A stretch of 64,000 nt of DNA from Saccharococcus thermophilus (GCF_011761475.1 NZ_JAASRS010000001.1:1364001-1428000); one strand, 5' to 3'; counted from the stretch's first letter, positions 35,179-44,551 are shown. Translations and numbers: made by a program. The notes: a model not told the origin generated them from the letters alone.

Positions 35179-36285
35179 TTGACGTCCGCAGCAAAAAAAT
35201 TAGCCGCCTATTTAGATGAACATTTTTCCGATTTTCTTTCCTACTGGCGAAACCATATGTATATCGCTGATAATGATAAATATATCGATCACGTAGAACA
35301 TAACGGAATAGCGATGTTCCAGCTTGTCAAAGAAACGCTAACTGACCCTGCATTCAGCAGAAAAGATATTGAACAGCTTGCTTACAAAATCGCGAAAGAA
35401 CGTGCGGAAACGAACATGAATATCGGTGAGTTTGTTTACAACACAAATCTCGGACGAAGATTAATCGTGAAGTATGCACTTCAGTCAACATTGTCGATGG
35501 AAGAATTGCGCCCTCTCATCGACGAAATCAATTATTTGTTTGATCAATTTTTGTTTTATGCTGTTACAAAATATGCCGAGTTGAAAGAAGCAGAATTGCG
35601 GGAGAAAAACTTATTTATTAGCCAATCTCACAAAGATCGCCTAACATTGCTTGGACAAATGTCATCAAGCTTCGTGCACGAATTTCGTAATCCGCTTACC
35701 GCGATCATAGGGTTTGTCCAATTATTAAAATTCGAACACCCGAATTTGCCGTATCTTGACATTATTGACCATGAACTACAGCAGCTTAAATTTCGAATTT
35801 CCCAATTTCTTCATGTTTCTAGAAAAGAAATCGCGGAAAGCGAAAAAGAAACGTTTTCTCTCTTTCAGCTATTCGAAGAAATTATTGAATTTTTATACGC
35901 AAGTATTGTGGACGGGGACGTGAAAATCTCGCTGTCCGTTGACCAATCGATACATATATTTGCCTATAAAGATCAACTTCGCCAAGTATTTATCAATATT
36001 TTATTGAATTCCATCGAGGCGGTAAAAGAAAAAGACAAGCCCCGCCATATTTACATCGATGCATATCGCAAAAATGGAACAGTTTGTATTAACATCGCCA
36101 ACAACGGTCCTGCAATTCCGAAGGAAATGGTCCAAACGATTTTCGAACCGTTTTTTACGACAAAAAAGTTAGGAACAGGGATTGGCCTTTACATTTGTAA
36201 AAAAATTATTGAAGATCACGGTGGGCAAATTACATGCACTTCTAATCAACTAATGACTTCCTTTTTCATTGTATTACCTGTATAA
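35179..36285 (+). CDS. Orphan soluble histidine kinase with HisK_N sensor domain
   Basis: A 368-residue kinase without membrane segments. The N-terminal about 150 residues (DEHFSDFLSYWRNHMYIADN to YAVTKYAELKEAEL) resemble the HisK_N domain of sporulation-linked kinases in Bacillus. The kinase core has the H-box SSFVHEFRNPLTAIIGF, N-box INILLNSIEAVKEKDK, and GTGIGLYICKKI. No response regulator is adjacent, so phosphorylation of Spo0F is plausible (inference). Start is TTG 35179 behind GAGGTGA; no better ATG is near. Confidence 0.85.
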   Translation: MTSAAKKLAAYLDEHFSDFLSYWRNHMYIADNDKYIDHVEHNGIAMFQLVKETLTDPAFSRKDIEQLAYKIAKERAETNMNIGEFVYNTNLGRRLIVKYALQSTLSMEELRPLIDEINYLFDQFLFYAVTKYAELKEAELREKNLFISQSHKDRLTLLGQMSSSFVHEFRNPLTAIIGFVQLLKFEHPNLPYLDIIDHELQQLKFRISQFLHVSRKEIAESEKETFSLFQLFEEIIEFLYASIVDGDVKISLSVDQSIHIFAYKDQLRQVFINILLNSIEAVKEKDKPRHIYIDAYRKNGTVCINIANNGPAIPKEMVQTIFEPFFTTKKLGTGIGLYICKKIIEDHGGQITCTSNQLMTSFFIVLPV

Positions 36286-36331
36286 ATGCGCCACTAATTC
36301 GTTCATACTTATAACAAAAAGGGTGAACGCA

Positions 36332-36694
36332 ATGCTGGAAACATGGAAAAAATGGATCAAACAGACAACGAACACGATAATGCATTGGTTGCAGCAAGAA
36401 AAACGGTCCTTTTCCGATATCGCACAATTCATTCGGCAGCATCCTAACACTTCCGTCACGGAGCGAACATGGCTTGGACTGACGTACCGTTTTTATTCGC
36501 TCCATCTAGACGATGTTGTCTTGACGATGGAAACGCGGAAAATGAAGGAAAACGAAGAGCATATTTTATTTATGACCCTTTCCTATCCTGACTCTTCCCC
36601 GATTGTTTATCGTTCATATGATGAAAAAAGCGACCTTAACGACATGGTAACCATCCCGCCGCTTACACAAAAAACCGCACCTATACCACAGTAA
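36332..36694 (+). CDS. Hypothetical 120-aa protein after the orphan kinase
   Basis: Starts MLETWKKWIKQTTNTIMHWL after AGGGTGA. It has an amphipathic N-terminal helix, then a compact mixed fold (WLGLTYRFYSLHLDDVVLTM, HILFMTLSYPDSSPIVYRSY). No membrane segment or catalytic motif is seen and I do not recognise it. It starts 46 bases after the kinase stop and is likely co-transcribed with it; a terminator overlaps its end. Confidence 0.65.
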   Translation: MLETWKKWIKQTTNTIMHWLQQEKRSFSDIAQFIRQHPNTSVTERTWLGLTYRFYSLHLDDVVLTMETRKMKENEEHILFMTLSYPDSSPIVYRSYDEKSDLNDMVTIPPLTQKTAPIPQ

Positions 36695-36705
36695 GGTGCG
36701 GTTTT
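36671..36705 (+). terminator. Terminator after the hypothetical gene
   Basis: Perfect 12-base arms AAAACCGCACCT / AGGTGCGGTTTT; the stop codon lies inside it. Confidence 0.88.
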
Positions 36706-36711
36706 ATTTTC

Positions 36712-36852
36712 CTATCCTTTTATGCCATCAAGCCACTCCCTGTAACATTCCTGGCACAACGCTTCTTCACGTTCTTCGCCTGAAACATAAAACGATACAT
36801 AATGAACCTGATCGTCGCATTCGCATTGGCAATAAAAACACGTTTCGTGCAA
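36712..36852 (-). CDS. 46-aa Cys-rich mini-protein, likely zinc binding
   Basis: Minus-strand frame reading (M)HETCFYCQCECDDQVHYVSF and ending ALCQECYREWLDGIKG. CxxC and CxC pairs (C5, C8, C10, C12; C33, C36) suggest a small zinc ribbon. Start is TTG 36852 with GGAGGGAG 5 bases upstream. It is convergent with the gene before it. I do not recognise a named family. Confidence 0.6.
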   Translation of the reverse strand: MHETCFYCQCECDDQVHYVSFYVSGEEREEALCQECYREWLDGIKG

Positions 36853-36925
36853 CGCAACTCCCTCCCTATCCGTTAGCATGGACAGTAGAGGACTTCTTTT
36901 TGCGAGTAAATTGCCCCCAATTCAA

Positions 36926-37746
36926 TTATGGATAGGTAAGGGAAAGCAAATAATCGATCACCGCTTCTTGTTCTTCCTTTGTAAATCCCGACTGTTGATC
37001 AATCCAATAACGATGGCCATCACCGCTTACATGTACAGCACGGAGTTGTGGATCAGAAGCGTTCGCACGGATCACTTGCTTACGCAGCGTTCGGTCCATC
37101 AACGCGCGAAGACTATTGCGTGCATCAGGCACAATCCCTTTTCCTAGCGTTCCCGTTAAACCGAGCTCCCCGTTCGGTCCGACCGCAACACCCCCATCAT
37201 GGAGATAAGGAGCGCTCCAAGAAAGACCGATTAAGCTCGGCACTTTATAACCTCCTTTAGAATCGCCATGTGCAAACTTTTCCCTTTTTTGTACGTTCGG
37301 TCACCAATTGTAATATCTTTTGCCAGCTCCACTTGTAAATTTGTTGTTCCTTTTCCTTTTAAAGCAATAATCGCCTTGGCGATATTCGTCATAGTTAACG
37401 GTCCGTTCACAATCCCCATAATATCCGTCAAAAACACTTCATTACCAAATGTTTCTTTATAAAACACTTCTCGCCCTAATTGAAGCAACTGTTTATCAAC
37501 AACAATAGCACCCTGTTTAGCAGAAACAGACGTTTCTTTACCATCTGCAGATAATTTTTCCACCTTTCCTGTTTCTGCGCTAATCCATTTTCCCCAAATA
37601 TCCGTGCCCGTTTGATTATTCGCTTCATATTTCACTACATCGTCCTTCCCAGGCAAGAATGCATATTCAATATTGGTGTTGAAAAAAAATCCTCCTCCAA
37701 TTAACAATAAAAGGAAAATGATAACGATGATATATGTTTTGCGCAT
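36926..37746 (-). pseudogene. Cytochrome-c-type protein (di-haem peroxidase-like), internally deleted
   Basis: The 5-prime part is a signal-anchor protein (MRKTYIIVIIFLLLLIGGGF, then VVDKQLLQLGREVFYKETFG and TDIMGIVNGPLTM). Near 37250 the frame shifts and the rest reads GDSKGGYKVPSLIGLSWSAPYLHDGGVAVG...LSLTYP, the C-terminal part of haem c proteins of the CcpA/MauG-like type. The CXXCH haem sites that should lie between are missing. Both a deletion and a +2 shift are needed to explain it, so it is dead. Confidence 0.82.
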
Positions 37747-38066
37747 TCTTTCTCACCGTCCATCAAGTATATGTAACACGCATAGTGTACCCCCTCTAAT
37801 GAAAATTAACCATTTTATTACAGATAAACCTCTCTCACCTACATAGTGGTGGAGTCTCTTACCATCTCCATCGAAGAAGCTTCTGCTTTGAAGAAACTTT
37901 CATTACATAACTTTATGTATCCAAAAACTCCGATTCATCTCTCTCATTCACTTCATTTAGAGGAAAGATGCTTATTGGATAAAATTCAAAAAATTACCAT
38001 AAAAACTTCATCAATATATTTAATCTTTAAAATTTTATTAAAATAATACGATAAAATATTTTAAAA
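37747..38066. other. AT-rich intergenic stretch before the IS982-type element
   Basis: 320 bases with the promoter area of the cytochrome remnant. A 66-codon frame at 37846-38046 lacks a ribosome site and looks random. I see nothing else. Confidence 0.5.
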
Positions 38067-38108
38067 ACCCGTGGTGCTAGATAAAATCAGACAAGCATAA
38101 AAATAGCC

Positions 38109-38174
38109 CTTGCATGAGGATCTCCTTAAAATGAAAGTGCAACCAAACATCAAAAGGAGAAGTTCCCATGCAAG
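38109..38174 (+). promoter_or_regulatory. Inverted repeat masking the IS982 transposase start
   Basis: CTTGCATG...TCTCCTT (38109-38127) pairs with AAGGAGA...CATGCAAG (38154-38174), burying ribosome site and ATG 38168 in a stem. It parallels the hairpin of the IS4-type element. Confidence 0.6.
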
Positions 38175-39046
38175 AACACTTTCATTTTACAACAGATCGT
38201 GTCAAACTTCAAAAACAATATGCATCGATTTTGCTTTTTGTATCGGCTCAACTATCGAGTATCCAGATTCATCTTCAACGTCGAAATCGTCATTTGTTGA
38301 AACAGAAAGACGAAGTCATCATCACCATCCATGTCCTTGGAAAGTTGTTGGGCTTCACTTCCGAACGGGCTTGGCACCGGTTTGTGATTGGGAATTTGTT
38401 TCCCAAGGCCTTGTTCCCTGAGCGTTCTCGGTACAACCGTCGCTGCCGAGCGCTTAGCTTTGCGATCAAGTGGATTCGACACCAGTTGGCCAAGCGCGGG
38501 CAACACCATGCGTATGCGGTCGTGGACAGCTTGCCGATCGAGCTGTGTCATTCAGCTCGAATGCATCGCGTCAAACGATTCCGTGGAATTGCCGATATTG
38601 GCTATTGTGCTTCCAAAAGGATCACTTTCTATGGGTTGAAACTTCACCTGCAGGTCACCGACCAAGGGCTTCCGATGGGATATGTTGTCACCGAAGCGTC
38701 TTGTCACGACCGGGTGGCCGCTGAAACCGTCATGACGCAAATTCCACATCCGTATAACCTCGGTGACAAAGGGTATATCAGCCAAAAGCTGCAAAAGAAG
38801 CTGTACGAAGAGCACCGGGTCGCTTTTTGGACGCCCGTTCGAAAAAATCAGCGAATTCGCCAATCGGACGCATGGAAACAGTGGATGAAGCGAAAACGTA
38901 AAGTGGTGGAAACCGTGTTTTCGATTTTAGTCGATTCGTATCGGATCACCGAGATTCGAGCGAACTCGGTTTCTGGATTTGAAACGGCGCTGGATGGTAT
39001 TTTACTGGCTTACTCCCTTGTTGTTCTTGGGCTAGTTGAGTGTTAA
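38168..39046 (+). CDS. IS982-family transposase
   Basis: A 292-residue DDE transposase: YAVVDSLPIELCH (first Asp), YNLGDKGYIS (second Asp) and RKVVETVFSIL (Glu), the usual IS982 pattern and length. Start ATG 38168 behind AAGGAGAAG. It appears intact. Confidence 0.9.
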   Translation: MQEHFHFTTDRVKLQKQYASILLFVSAQLSSIQIHLQRRNRHLLKQKDEVIITIHVLGKLLGFTSERAWHRFVIGNLFPKALFPERSRYNRRCRALSFAIKWIRHQLAKRGQHHAYAVVDSLPIELCHSARMHRVKRFRGIADIGYCASKRITFYGLKLHLQVTDQGLPMGYVVTEASCHDRVAAETVMTQIPHPYNLGDKGYISQKLQKKLYEEHRVAFWTPVRKNQRIRQSDAWKQWMKRKRKVVETVFSILVDSYRITEIRANSVSGFETALDGILLAYSLVVLGLVEC

Positions 39047-39159
39047 AACTCAACTAGCACCACGGGTTTTAAAAAAGTATTTTATTTAATGTTCACGCAT
39101 AAAATAATGCTGTAAACTTTATTAAAAAATTTAGAATTATATATTTATATATAATTTTA

Positions 39160-39209
39160 TTGACATATAAATATTTTGTAAATTAAAATTAACATTGTAT
39201 TAACAATGT
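39160..39209 (+). promoter_or_regulatory. dtpT promoter and palindromic operator
   Basis: TTGACA (39160-39165), 18 bases, TAAAAT (39184-39189), then the perfect palindrome ACATTGT-ATTA-ACAATGT (39192-39209) at the expected transcription start, and AAGGAGG before the gene. The palindrome suggests repression; the regulator is unknown. Confidence 0.65.
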
Positions 39210-39229
39210 CTTAGCAAGGAGGAAATATA

Positions 39230-39715
39230 ATGAGTGCACTACCGGAAACACAGACATTGCAAAATCAGCGCACAAAAATGAAGCATCCTCCCGGGCTTTA
39301 TTTATTATTCTTTACAGAGCTTTGGGAACGATTTAGCTATTATGGAATGAGGGCAATTCTTGTTCTTTATTTAACAACAGAACTTGTCAGCGGCGGATTA
39401 GGAATAAAACCGAGCGTCGCCATGACGATTTATGGATTTTTTACTGGTGCTGTTTATTTCACTCCGCTTGTTGGCGGTTATTTGTCTGACCGAGTTTTAG
39501 GCAGAAGATTGGCGATTACGATTGGCGGTATTACGATGGCGCTCGGTAACATCATATTGTTTGCCATCAACAATCAAACCGGACTATATATTGGATTACT
39601 TTTATTAATTATTGGTAATGGTTTCTTTAAACCAAATATTTCAACACTTGTCGGGGAACTTTATGCTCCAAACGATAAACGAAAAGACGCAGCATTCACC
39701 ATTTTCTATATGGGA
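39230..39715 (+). pseudogene. dtpT: POT-family peptide transporter, 5-prime part
   Basis: First 162 codons of a proton-dependent di/tripeptide symporter. The family signature ELWERFSYYGMRAIL and GFFTGAVYFTPLVGGYLSDR are intact. Translation then enters the IS4-type element and stops two codons on (YMGL, stop). Joined with 41086-41991 it gives 463 residues in frame. Without the remaining membrane segments it cannot transport. Confidence 0.93.
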
Positions 39716-41078
39716 CTGTAGATGAGCAAATTCACTAACATAAATTTACATCCATACAAAAAAGGAGACATGAACCCGATTCCTTGATTAGAATAGATGT
39801 GTCACCAAACCATTCTCAAGGAGGTTCATGTCTCATGAATAGACTACCACATCACCAAGGAATCGACAAGTTTTTCGCAATGTTGGGGCTGGCCCTTTAT
39901 TTCTCTAAGCCGGTCATGAAGCATCTCATTCATATTATCGATGCGCTGACAACGAAAGGATTTGCGGGAACCTTGACCGATCTGCATCACGAGAGCTTTC
40001 ATCCCAACCATCGAACGACACTGAGCCATTTTTTCACGAAAAGCCCTTGGGATGAAGAAATCTTGCTTCGCAAACTCCAGCAGTGGATGCTTCGTCATGT
40101 GGAACGAACGGCCAAGCGAGAGAATCACCCCATTTTTGTTTCGATCGATGATACGATCTGCCGAAAAACGAAGCCTTCGTCACAGGCGAAACACGCTATT
40201 GAAGGGTGTAATTGGCATTATTCTCACGCGGACAAAAAGTCGATTTGGGGACACTCTCTCGTCTGGCTCATGGTTCATACGATGACGCAAGCCTTTCCCT
40301 TTGCGTTTCGCCTCTACGACAAGGCGGATGGGAAAAGCAAGGGTCAATGGGCCATCGAGATGCTTTCTTCTTTGGATGTGCACGGTTCTGTTTATGTGCT
40401 GATGGATTCTTGGTACCCATCGAAAACACTCGTGGAAGCCTGCCTGAAAAAAGGATTCCACGTCATTGCGATGCTCAAGACGAATCGGGTTCTCTATCCA
40501 AAAGGCATTGCGATCCAAGCCAAGCAGTTTGCACGCTACATCGAACCGGAAGACACCCATCTCGTCACGGTGGGAGAAGAGCGTTATCGCGTGTATCGCT
40601 ACGAGGGAGCGCTGAAAGGTCTCGATGATGCCGTTGTGTTGTTGGCTTGGAAAGCCGATCAGCCGATGACACCTGAACATCTTCACTGCGTCTTGAGCAC
40701 CGACCGGGAGCTAAGCGATGAAGAGATCTTGCGCTACTATGCCCAGCGTTGGTCGATCGAATGCTTTTTTCGACAAGCGAAAGACCAGCTGAAGCTCGAT
40801 GGGTACCGCGTTCGTCAACGTCGGGCGGTGAAACGGTATTGGATCTTGGTGCAACTCGCTTATGTGTACAGTATGGTCGAATCCAACAGCGATTTCTCTA
40901 CCGGGCTTGACTTCCTTCGAAAGAAGAAAGGACATAGCCTCGTGGAGTTTATTTACGATGCAGCCAAACAAGATATTCCCATTGATGTCGTTAAAAAACA
41001 GCTTCATGTGGCATAAGGGGTACTCCGTTTGTCTCTTTTTACATGGTAATTATTGTAATGAAAATTGCTCAACTACAG
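39716..41078 (+). mobile_element. IS4-type insertion sequence, copy 2 (1363 bp), inside dtpT
   Basis: Same ends as copy 1 (CTGTAGATGAGCAAATT / AATTGCTCAACTACAG) and the same length. The target duplication TATGGGA lies at 39709-39715 and 41079-41085. Both known targets begin TAT. Exact excision would restore the transporter reading frame. Confidence 0.95.
39835..41016 (+). CDS. IS4-type DDE transposase, copy 2
   Basis: A 393-residue protein nearly identical to copy 1, with scattered substitutions (for example MNRLPHHQGIDKFFAML against MNRLAHHQGIHKFFTML). SIDDTIC, VLMDSWYPS and the YREK signature YYAQRWSIECFFRQAK are intact. Start after AAGGAGG, again at the end of the masking hairpin. The divergence indicates the two copies are not a very recent duplication of each other. 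Confidence 0.92.
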   Translation: MNRLPHHQGIDKFFAMLGLALYFSKPVMKHLIHIIDALTTKGFAGTLTDLHHESFHPNHRTTLSHFFTKSPWDEEILLRKLQQWMLRHVERTAKRENHPIFVSIDDTICRKTKPSSQAKHAIEGCNWHYSHADKKSIWGHSLVWLMVHTMTQAFPFAFRLYDKADGKSKGQWAIEMLSSLDVHGSVYVLMDSWYPSKTLVEACLKKGFHVIAMLKTNRVLYPKGIAIQAKQFARYIEPEDTHLVTVGEERYRVYRYEGALKGLDDAVVLLAWKADQPMTPEHLHCVLSTDRELSDEEILRYYAQRWSIECFFRQAKDQLKLDGYRVRQRRAVKRYWILVQLAYVYSMVESNSDFSTGLDFLRKKKGHSLVEFIYDAAKQDIPIDVVKKQLHVA

Positions 41079-41085
41079 TATGGGA

Positions 41086-41991
41086 ATTAACTTTGGGGCA
41101 TTATTCTCGCCACTTGTATGCGGATTTTTAGCGGAAGAATATTTCGCAACGAAAATCAATGGTGTCATCCATTACGGATTTAAATACGGATTTTTAGCTG
41201 CTGCGATTGGTATGATTATTGGACAATTAATTTTCAATCTATTTGGAAATCGTTATTTAGGAGATATCGGTAAAAAACCTACCGGCGCACCAGCGAAAAC
41301 AAACAAAGAAGAAGTAAAAGCAAAAAAACCTTTAACAAAACAAGAAAAACAAAACGTTGCCGTTATTTTTATTTTAACATGCTTTGTCATTTTCTTCTGG
41401 GCTGGATTTGAACAAGCTGGAAGTTCGTTAACGCTATATACAGATAAATTCGTCGATAAATCGATTGGCGGCTGGACGATGCCTACTTCTTGGTTCCAAT
41501 CCATTAACCCATTCTTTATCATCGTGTTGGCGCCGATTCTGTCGAAAATCTGGACAAAACTTGCGAATTCCAAACGCGGTGACTTGCCAAGTCCGGCAAA
41601 AATGGGTCTTGGTATGATTTTACTTGGCCTTGGATTTGCTGTATTAATTCCAGCGGTATTACAAACAGGAAGCGACGAACACCATATCGTCGAAAAAGCA
41701 AACTTGTTGTTCATTATCTTCACATATTTCCTTCATACGGTCGGCGAACTTTGCTTGTCACCAGTTGGATTGTCGATGGTAAGTAAACTTGCGCCTGTTC
41801 GACTCGCATCGGTGCTAATGGGCGTATGGTTAGCAGGAACTGGTGTCGCACAATTGTTGGCTGGCCAATTAGCAGCGTTTACGCAATCTTTAGGTTATTT
41901 GGAAATTTTCAGCTTAATTAGCGGCGTGACCATCGGATTAGGACTTATTTTGCTATTGTTTACGAAAAAATTGGTGCGAATGATGAACTAA
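41086..41991 (+). pseudogene. dtpT: POT-family peptide transporter, 3-prime part
   Basis: Remaining 301 codons (INFGALFSPLVCGFLAEEYF ... KKLVRMMN) with the late transporter segments (FFWAGFEQAGSSL, GELCLSPVGLSMVSKLAP). The IS end happens to supply an in-frame TTG (41065), but no ribosome site precedes it. An imperfect terminator-like stem follows at about 41992-42027. Confidence 0.93.
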
Positions 41992-42077
41992 AAAGTTGGA
42001 TCCCTTTTTACGGGGCCAGCTTTTTTTTATAATTTTTTGCTCTTGGTTCACCCTATAACTAGTGAGGTGACATATAG

Positions 42078-43436
42078 ATGAATAAACGAACTCTTTTCGC
42101 TATCACGACTGGAGTTGGCATTCTTTTTGTGATGATCACAGCAATCATGAAGACATATCGTCCGACAGTCCATCATGAAGAAACAAATCAGCTAAGACCG
42201 AAACCGGCCCCTTATATGACAACGACGCCTCGTTCCCATCCAACGGTCGTTACGTTGGACAGTTTGGCAATGGGCGAAAAACTGAAACATAAGCTAAACC
42301 ATCATCCAAAAATTATCAAAATTCATCATAATAGCCGAGATAAAAGCCATTATTTTAATCATGAAATCACCGTCCGTTTTCAAACGCTTCCGTCTCCCCG
42401 CGAGATCAAACAAATGGAACGGACGATTGACGGAAAATTAGTCGACCATTTTGATCACTTTTTTATCTTTCGTTCCTCGACGAAAGCTTATCATGAATTA
42501 TGTGAATATTTTCAATCCATCCCTTCTGTCGCTTACTGCGAGCCAAACTATATTTATTTGCAAAATGAAATCCCAAACGATTTGCTTTATTCGCGTTATC
42601 AATGGAACTTGCCAGTGATTGACACCGAAGCGGGCTGGACGTTATCACGTGGAAAAAAAAGCGTTACCATTGCCGTTATTGACAGCGGGGTCGATTTGAA
42701 TCATCCAGATCTCGTCCATCGCCTTCAAACAGGCTATAACGTTCTTGCTGAAAATAATATTCCGGAAGATGACAACGGCCACGGCACACACGTCGCAGGC
42801 ATTATCGCCTCGGAGCCAAACAACCATGAAGGGGTTGCCGGCATCACATGGTTTAACCGGGTGATGCCCATCAAGGCATTAAACGCCGACGGCTATGGCA
42901 CAAGTTTTGACGTTGCGAAAGGAATCCGCTGGGCAGTCGACCATGGGGCAAAAGTGATCAACTTAAGCCTCGGCAATTATCAGCCTTCGACCGTATTGGA
43001 AGAAGCGATTCGCTATGCTTATAGCCACGATGTTGTACTCGTTGCCGCTTCAGGAAATGACAGTACTTCCCAGCCTAGCTTTCCCGCCGCCTATCCGGAA
43101 GTGATCAGCGTCGGCGCAGTGAATCCTGATCTTTCTTTTGCCACTTATTCCAATTACGGAAATTATTTAGATGTAGTGGCGCCTGGGACTAATATTGCGA
43201 GCACGTTTTCGCAACATCGTTACGCAGCTCTTTCCGGGACATCGATGGCTGCCCCGCACGTCACGGCATTAGCCGGTCTCATCCGCTCCATCAATCCGCA
43301 CCTGACGAATGATGATGTAAAACAAATTATTATCAACACTGCTACCGATCTTGAGAACAACGGCAAAGATCCGTATTACGGATATGGTTTAATCAACGTC
43401 TATCGCGCGTTGGAATTAGCCAGCCGCTGGCGATAG
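42078..43436 (+). CDS. Membrane-anchored or secreted subtilisin-like serine protease
   Basis: A 452-residue S8 protease: N-terminal hydrophobic segment (about 8-24), a propeptide region (about 60-160, with inhibitor-like EITVRFQTLPS), then the catalytic domain with Asp in IAVIDSGVDLNHPD, His in NGHGTHVAGI and Ser in GTSMAAPHVTAL. The oxyanion Asn lies in AASGNDS. It resembles thermitase-type subtilases. GAGGTGAC precedes the ATG. It stands alone and its substrate is unknown. Confidence 0.9.
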   Translation: MNKRTLFAITTGVGILFVMITAIMKTYRPTVHHEETNQLRPKPAPYMTTTPRSHPTVVTLDSLAMGEKLKHKLNHHPKIIKIHHNSRDKSHYFNHEITVRFQTLPSPREIKQMERTIDGKLVDHFDHFFIFRSSTKAYHELCEYFQSIPSVAYCEPNYIYLQNEIPNDLLYSRYQWNLPVIDTEAGWTLSRGKKSVTIAVIDSGVDLNHPDLVHRLQTGYNVLAENNIPEDDNGHGTHVAGIIASEPNNHEGVAGITWFNRVMPIKALNADGYGTSFDVAKGIRWAVDHGAKVINLSLGNYQPSTVLEEAIRYAYSHDVVLVAASGNDSTSQPSFPAAYPEVISVGAVNPDLSFATYSNYGNYLDVVAPGTNIASTFSQHRYAALSGTSMAAPHVTALAGLIRSINPHLTNDDVKQIIINTATDLENNGKDPYYGYGLINVYRALELASRWR

Positions 43437-43454
43437 CCATATGGATGGGGATTG

Positions 43455-44039
43455 TTACAGTACGTAATGTCTCCATCCTTTCGTGTGCGTCAGCAGTGTT
43501 GTCACCATCCCCACTACGGTGACGACAACGAGTGAATAAAGAAACGATGTAGAATCGATAACATAACTCCCAATCGTAATAATGAGCGTATCCATCAGAA
43601 AAATAATGATCCCTACATTCCAATTGGTCATTCTCGCAATAAATTGCGCTAATAAGTCCGTTCCTCCCGTACTCGTCTCTTCCCGCAGCATCATCCCAAT
43701 TCCAGTGCCCACCAAAGCCCCTCCAATAATCGAGCTAGCGATTGGATCAATCACAATAATGCCGCGCAGCCCAGAAAACATATCAATCATTAGAGAAGAA
43801 AACAATAAACCGTGAAGGCTGTTATAAAAAAATGGGCGATAGTAAAACCAGGCCATAATATAAAGGGGAATGCTCAATAAAATAATCGTCAGCCCCGCTT
43901 TTACATGCCAAATATATTTGACGATTAAACCAATTCCAATGATTCCCCCATCTAACAAATGGTGAGGAACTAAAAAAACATTAATGCCGATTGCGAGAAA
44001 AATACTCCCAATAATCGTAATAGCCAATTTTTTTAACAT
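43455..44039 (-). CDS. YitT-family membrane protein
   Basis: A 194-residue protein with five or six hydrophobic segments and the YitT/DUF161 marks NVFLVPHHLLDGGIIGIGL and REETSTGGTDLLAQ. Most family members carry a C-terminal cytosolic DUF2179 domain; this short form lacks it. Start ATG 44039 after GGGGTGG, 7 bases. Its role is unknown; it is convergent with the subtilase. Confidence 0.85.
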   Translation of the reverse strand: MLKKLAITIIGSIFLAIGINVFLVPHHLLDGGIIGIGLIVKYIWHVKAGLTIILLSIPLYIMAWFYYRPFFYNSLHGLLFSSLMIDMFSGLRGIIVIDPIASSIIGGALVGTGIGMMLREETSTGGTDLLAQFIARMTNWNVGIIIFLMDTLIITIGSYVIDSTSFLYSLVVVTVVGMVTTLLTHTKGWRHYVL

Positions 44040-44234
44040 CAGAGCGCCACCCCATTGTCCTCCGGCTTGCTTCAATCAAACTTGGTGCGCTAGCCAAAAA
44101 CTTCGATATAGTTATTATATGGTGACACTTTCAAAGACTTGTCTCTTATTTTCTATTGCTATAATTACAATAATGGATTATAATATGGAATATATTAATA
44201 TATTAGTATAATTGAATATGACGCTCATTCGACC

Positions 44235-44420
44235 CTTGAAGTAGAGGTCGCGGCTTTTATGAGTACGGTAAACGAGACGCAGAGCACGTCAAAGACTTTA
44301 CCGGAAAGGAAAAGCTGCCGAAGTCTGGGCATTTCTCTGGGTGCTCAGGCTGGGGTTGTCACCGAATAGGGGCAACACTGTCATGCCTGCATAGTCTGCG
44401 GGTATGGAGCGCTATCTTCA
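44235..44420 (+). promoter_or_regulatory. Lysine riboswitch (L box)
   Basis: The leader contains the L-box core: GAAGTAGAGGTCGCGGC, GAGTACGG, GGAAAAGCTGCCGAAG, CTGGGGTTGTCACCGAA, GGGGCAACACTGTCAT and ATGGAGCGCTATCTTC. It is followed by a terminator and a permease gene, so lysine binding should stop transcription before the permease. Confidence 0.95.
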
Positions 44421-44455
44421 TGGGAGAGTTGATGGTATGCAGCTATTTCAACACT

Positions 44456-44485
44456 GCCGTCGAATCTCCTTCGACGGCTTTTTTA
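44456..44485 (+). terminator. Riboswitch-controlled terminator
   Basis: GCCGTCGAA (44456-44464) pairs perfectly with TTCGACGGC (44470-44478), then seven T. Acts as the expression platform of the L box. Confidence 0.93.
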
Positions 44486-44551
44486 TTTATGTAAAAAGGG
44501 CATAAACATCTTTCGTTTTTTAACTTATTTGTATAAAGGAGCGAGTTGTTA

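Larger units (their letters stand above)
38067..39067 (+). mobile_element. IS982-type insertion sequence (1001 bp)
   Basis: Ends ACCCGTGGTGCTAG and CTAGCACCACGGGT are perfect inverse repeats. Target copies TTTAAAA lie at 38060-38066 and 39068-39074. The right end also contains a perfect hairpin CTAGTTGAGT / ACTCAACTAG (39032-39057), covering the transposase stop. Confidence 0.9.

Noticed and set aside
37846-38046. 66-codon frame before the IS982-type element
   Set aside because: No ribosome site, no recognisable features, AT-rich intergenic context.
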